A DNA stretch of 64,000 nucleotides from Hyperoplus lanceolatus. Its lineage: Eukaryota > Chordata > Actinopteri > Uranoscopiformes > Ammodytidae. The stretch lies in contig CM049414.1 in the NCBI GenBank assembly GCA_026929865.2, forward strand, positions 4,737,501 to 4,801,500, given 5' to 3'. The notes beneath the pieces are model-generated. The model was not told where the DNA came from. It did not search any database and saw only the letters and a program-made list of their open reading frames with translations. The position numbers and the translations under genes were made by a program. Shown here piece after piece: positions 59,692 to 64,000 of this stretch. The stretch's first letter is position 1. Each line of letters opens with the position of its first letter.

Positions 59692-60004
59692 TTAAAGGAA
59701 TACTTCACCCATACGGAACCGGCGTTCTATCATTATAAAATCGCTATTATAATATAAAGAATTAGGTTTTTCTTCCCTCAGTCTTCCCTTGGCCCAGCTC
59801 CTGCTAATCATAACCCTACATTTTACCATGTGTGATGTCACGCATGGGAAAATGTAGGGTTAAACAGTGAGACCATAAAACACTTTTTCTGCCTTTTCTC
59901 AGGCTAGGATGAACCGATTTCTAAAATGTTTGCACATTTATACTACATAGGATCTTAAAGTTCAACAAGCCTTTCATATGTCCACCGGTGAAGTAGGTCT
60001 TTAA
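59692..60004. mobile_element. TTAAAGG-ended MITE with an inner hairpin
   Basis: Opens TTAAAGGAATACTTCACCCA and ends CCACCGGTGAAGTAGGTCTT plus TAAA. Inside, AACCCTACATTTTACCATG (59,812) is inverted as CATGGGAAAATGTAGGGTT (to 59,862), making a strong hairpin around a TGATGTCACG loop. A fragment of the same family is nested at 55,636-55,781. Confidence 0.78.
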
Positions 60005-60556
<552 letters not shown>

Positions 60557-61154
60557 CAAGGAAACTAACAAAGAGTACAAATCATTGTTTAATAAATCAA
60601 ACAGCATTTCTGCTTCTCTTTGAGTTACACTGTATTGCAAATAGTCCTATACATAAAACAGCATCTCAATAATAAGAAGCACCTGATAGGTCACATAGAA
60701 TATTTTATATATCTATGTATATATATAAATGTTTATATATGTATATTTTTCATGTATCAAGTGATAAGAAAACAGAGTGAACGAGATTAGAGGCTGATTG
60801 AAAAATTGGGCAGCAGTGAAAAAGCGAAAAAAAAGAAAGAAGGCAAAACTGCATATGTGACATAATCCATGGCTCTATCCCCCAAACTGTTGTGGTATGG
60901 TTTCTTAAGAGTTAACAATCACTGGTACACCTTCATATAAAAACACCATTATCTGGTACTATACAAGTACTATTCATTGAGGACAGGGAGAGGGTAAACC
61001 TGTTTGGCCTGGTCTAAAGGGAGGGCTTGATTCATAACTGTCTTGAAATAACTCGAGCATCGTTTTTCCCACATTTGTTTTTCCTCCTCTACTGAAATGT
61101 AAACTGCAGTGTCATTGTACGCAGGCTGTGGGACACACACTAGGGTCCACCATT

Positions 61155-64000
<2,846 letters not shown>

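Overview
This window looks like a piece of a ray-finned (teleost) fish chromosome. The reasons are the dense mix of small DNA-transposon relics (Tc1/mariner, hAT-like and TTAA-ended MITE-like families), tRNA-headed SINEs, an L1-type and an L2-type LINE, very long (AC)n/(GT)n microsatellites, and two intron-containing vertebrate genes. No bacterial operons, CRISPR arrays, rRNA genes or stand-alone tRNA genes are visible.

Layout. Bases 1-48,600 hold no host gene that I can recognise. They are intergenic (or lie inside a very large intron) and filled with repeats. The main residents are: a LINE with ORF1 and ORF2 on the + strand (about 15.2-21.9 kb) that has itself been hit by two DNA elements; a near full-length L1-type LINE on the - strand (31,472-37,292) bounded by an 18-bp target-site duplication; a 5'-truncated relative of it (11.2-12.4 kb); an L2-like 3' end (41.0-41.6 kb); a LINE-like 3' tail (about 28-29.2 kb); several SINEs; and many MITE-like elements, some in several copies.

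Bases 48,677-58,622 (+) carry an eight-exon gene for a secreted protein of 431 residues: signal peptide, coiled-coil stalk and C-terminal fibrinogen-related domain (FReD). All eight exons join in frame. It is an angiopoietin-like/fibrinogen-like protein; I could not assign an ortholog. Its introns hold a SINE, a complete but dead Tc1 copy, a 1.46-kb mariner-like relic, several MITEs and a short telomere-like repeat. Bases 62,237-63,653 (-) carry the last four coding exons of a sorting nexin of the SNX9 type (C-terminal BAR region); the rest of the gene lies beyond the right edge. The two genes are convergent.

The most unusual object is a 1,626-bp fold-back element (17,846-19,471) inside the first LINE. 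It has near-perfect terminal inverted repeats of about 60 bp, an 8-bp target duplication, and two opposed arrays of a roughly 66-70-bp unit built from short palindromes and homopolymer A/T tracts. A second theme is a set of perfect short inverted duplications (15-23 bp) at four unrelated sites. Two of them sit inside transposon reading frames, where they appear to be the damaging change, which suggests template switching during replication.
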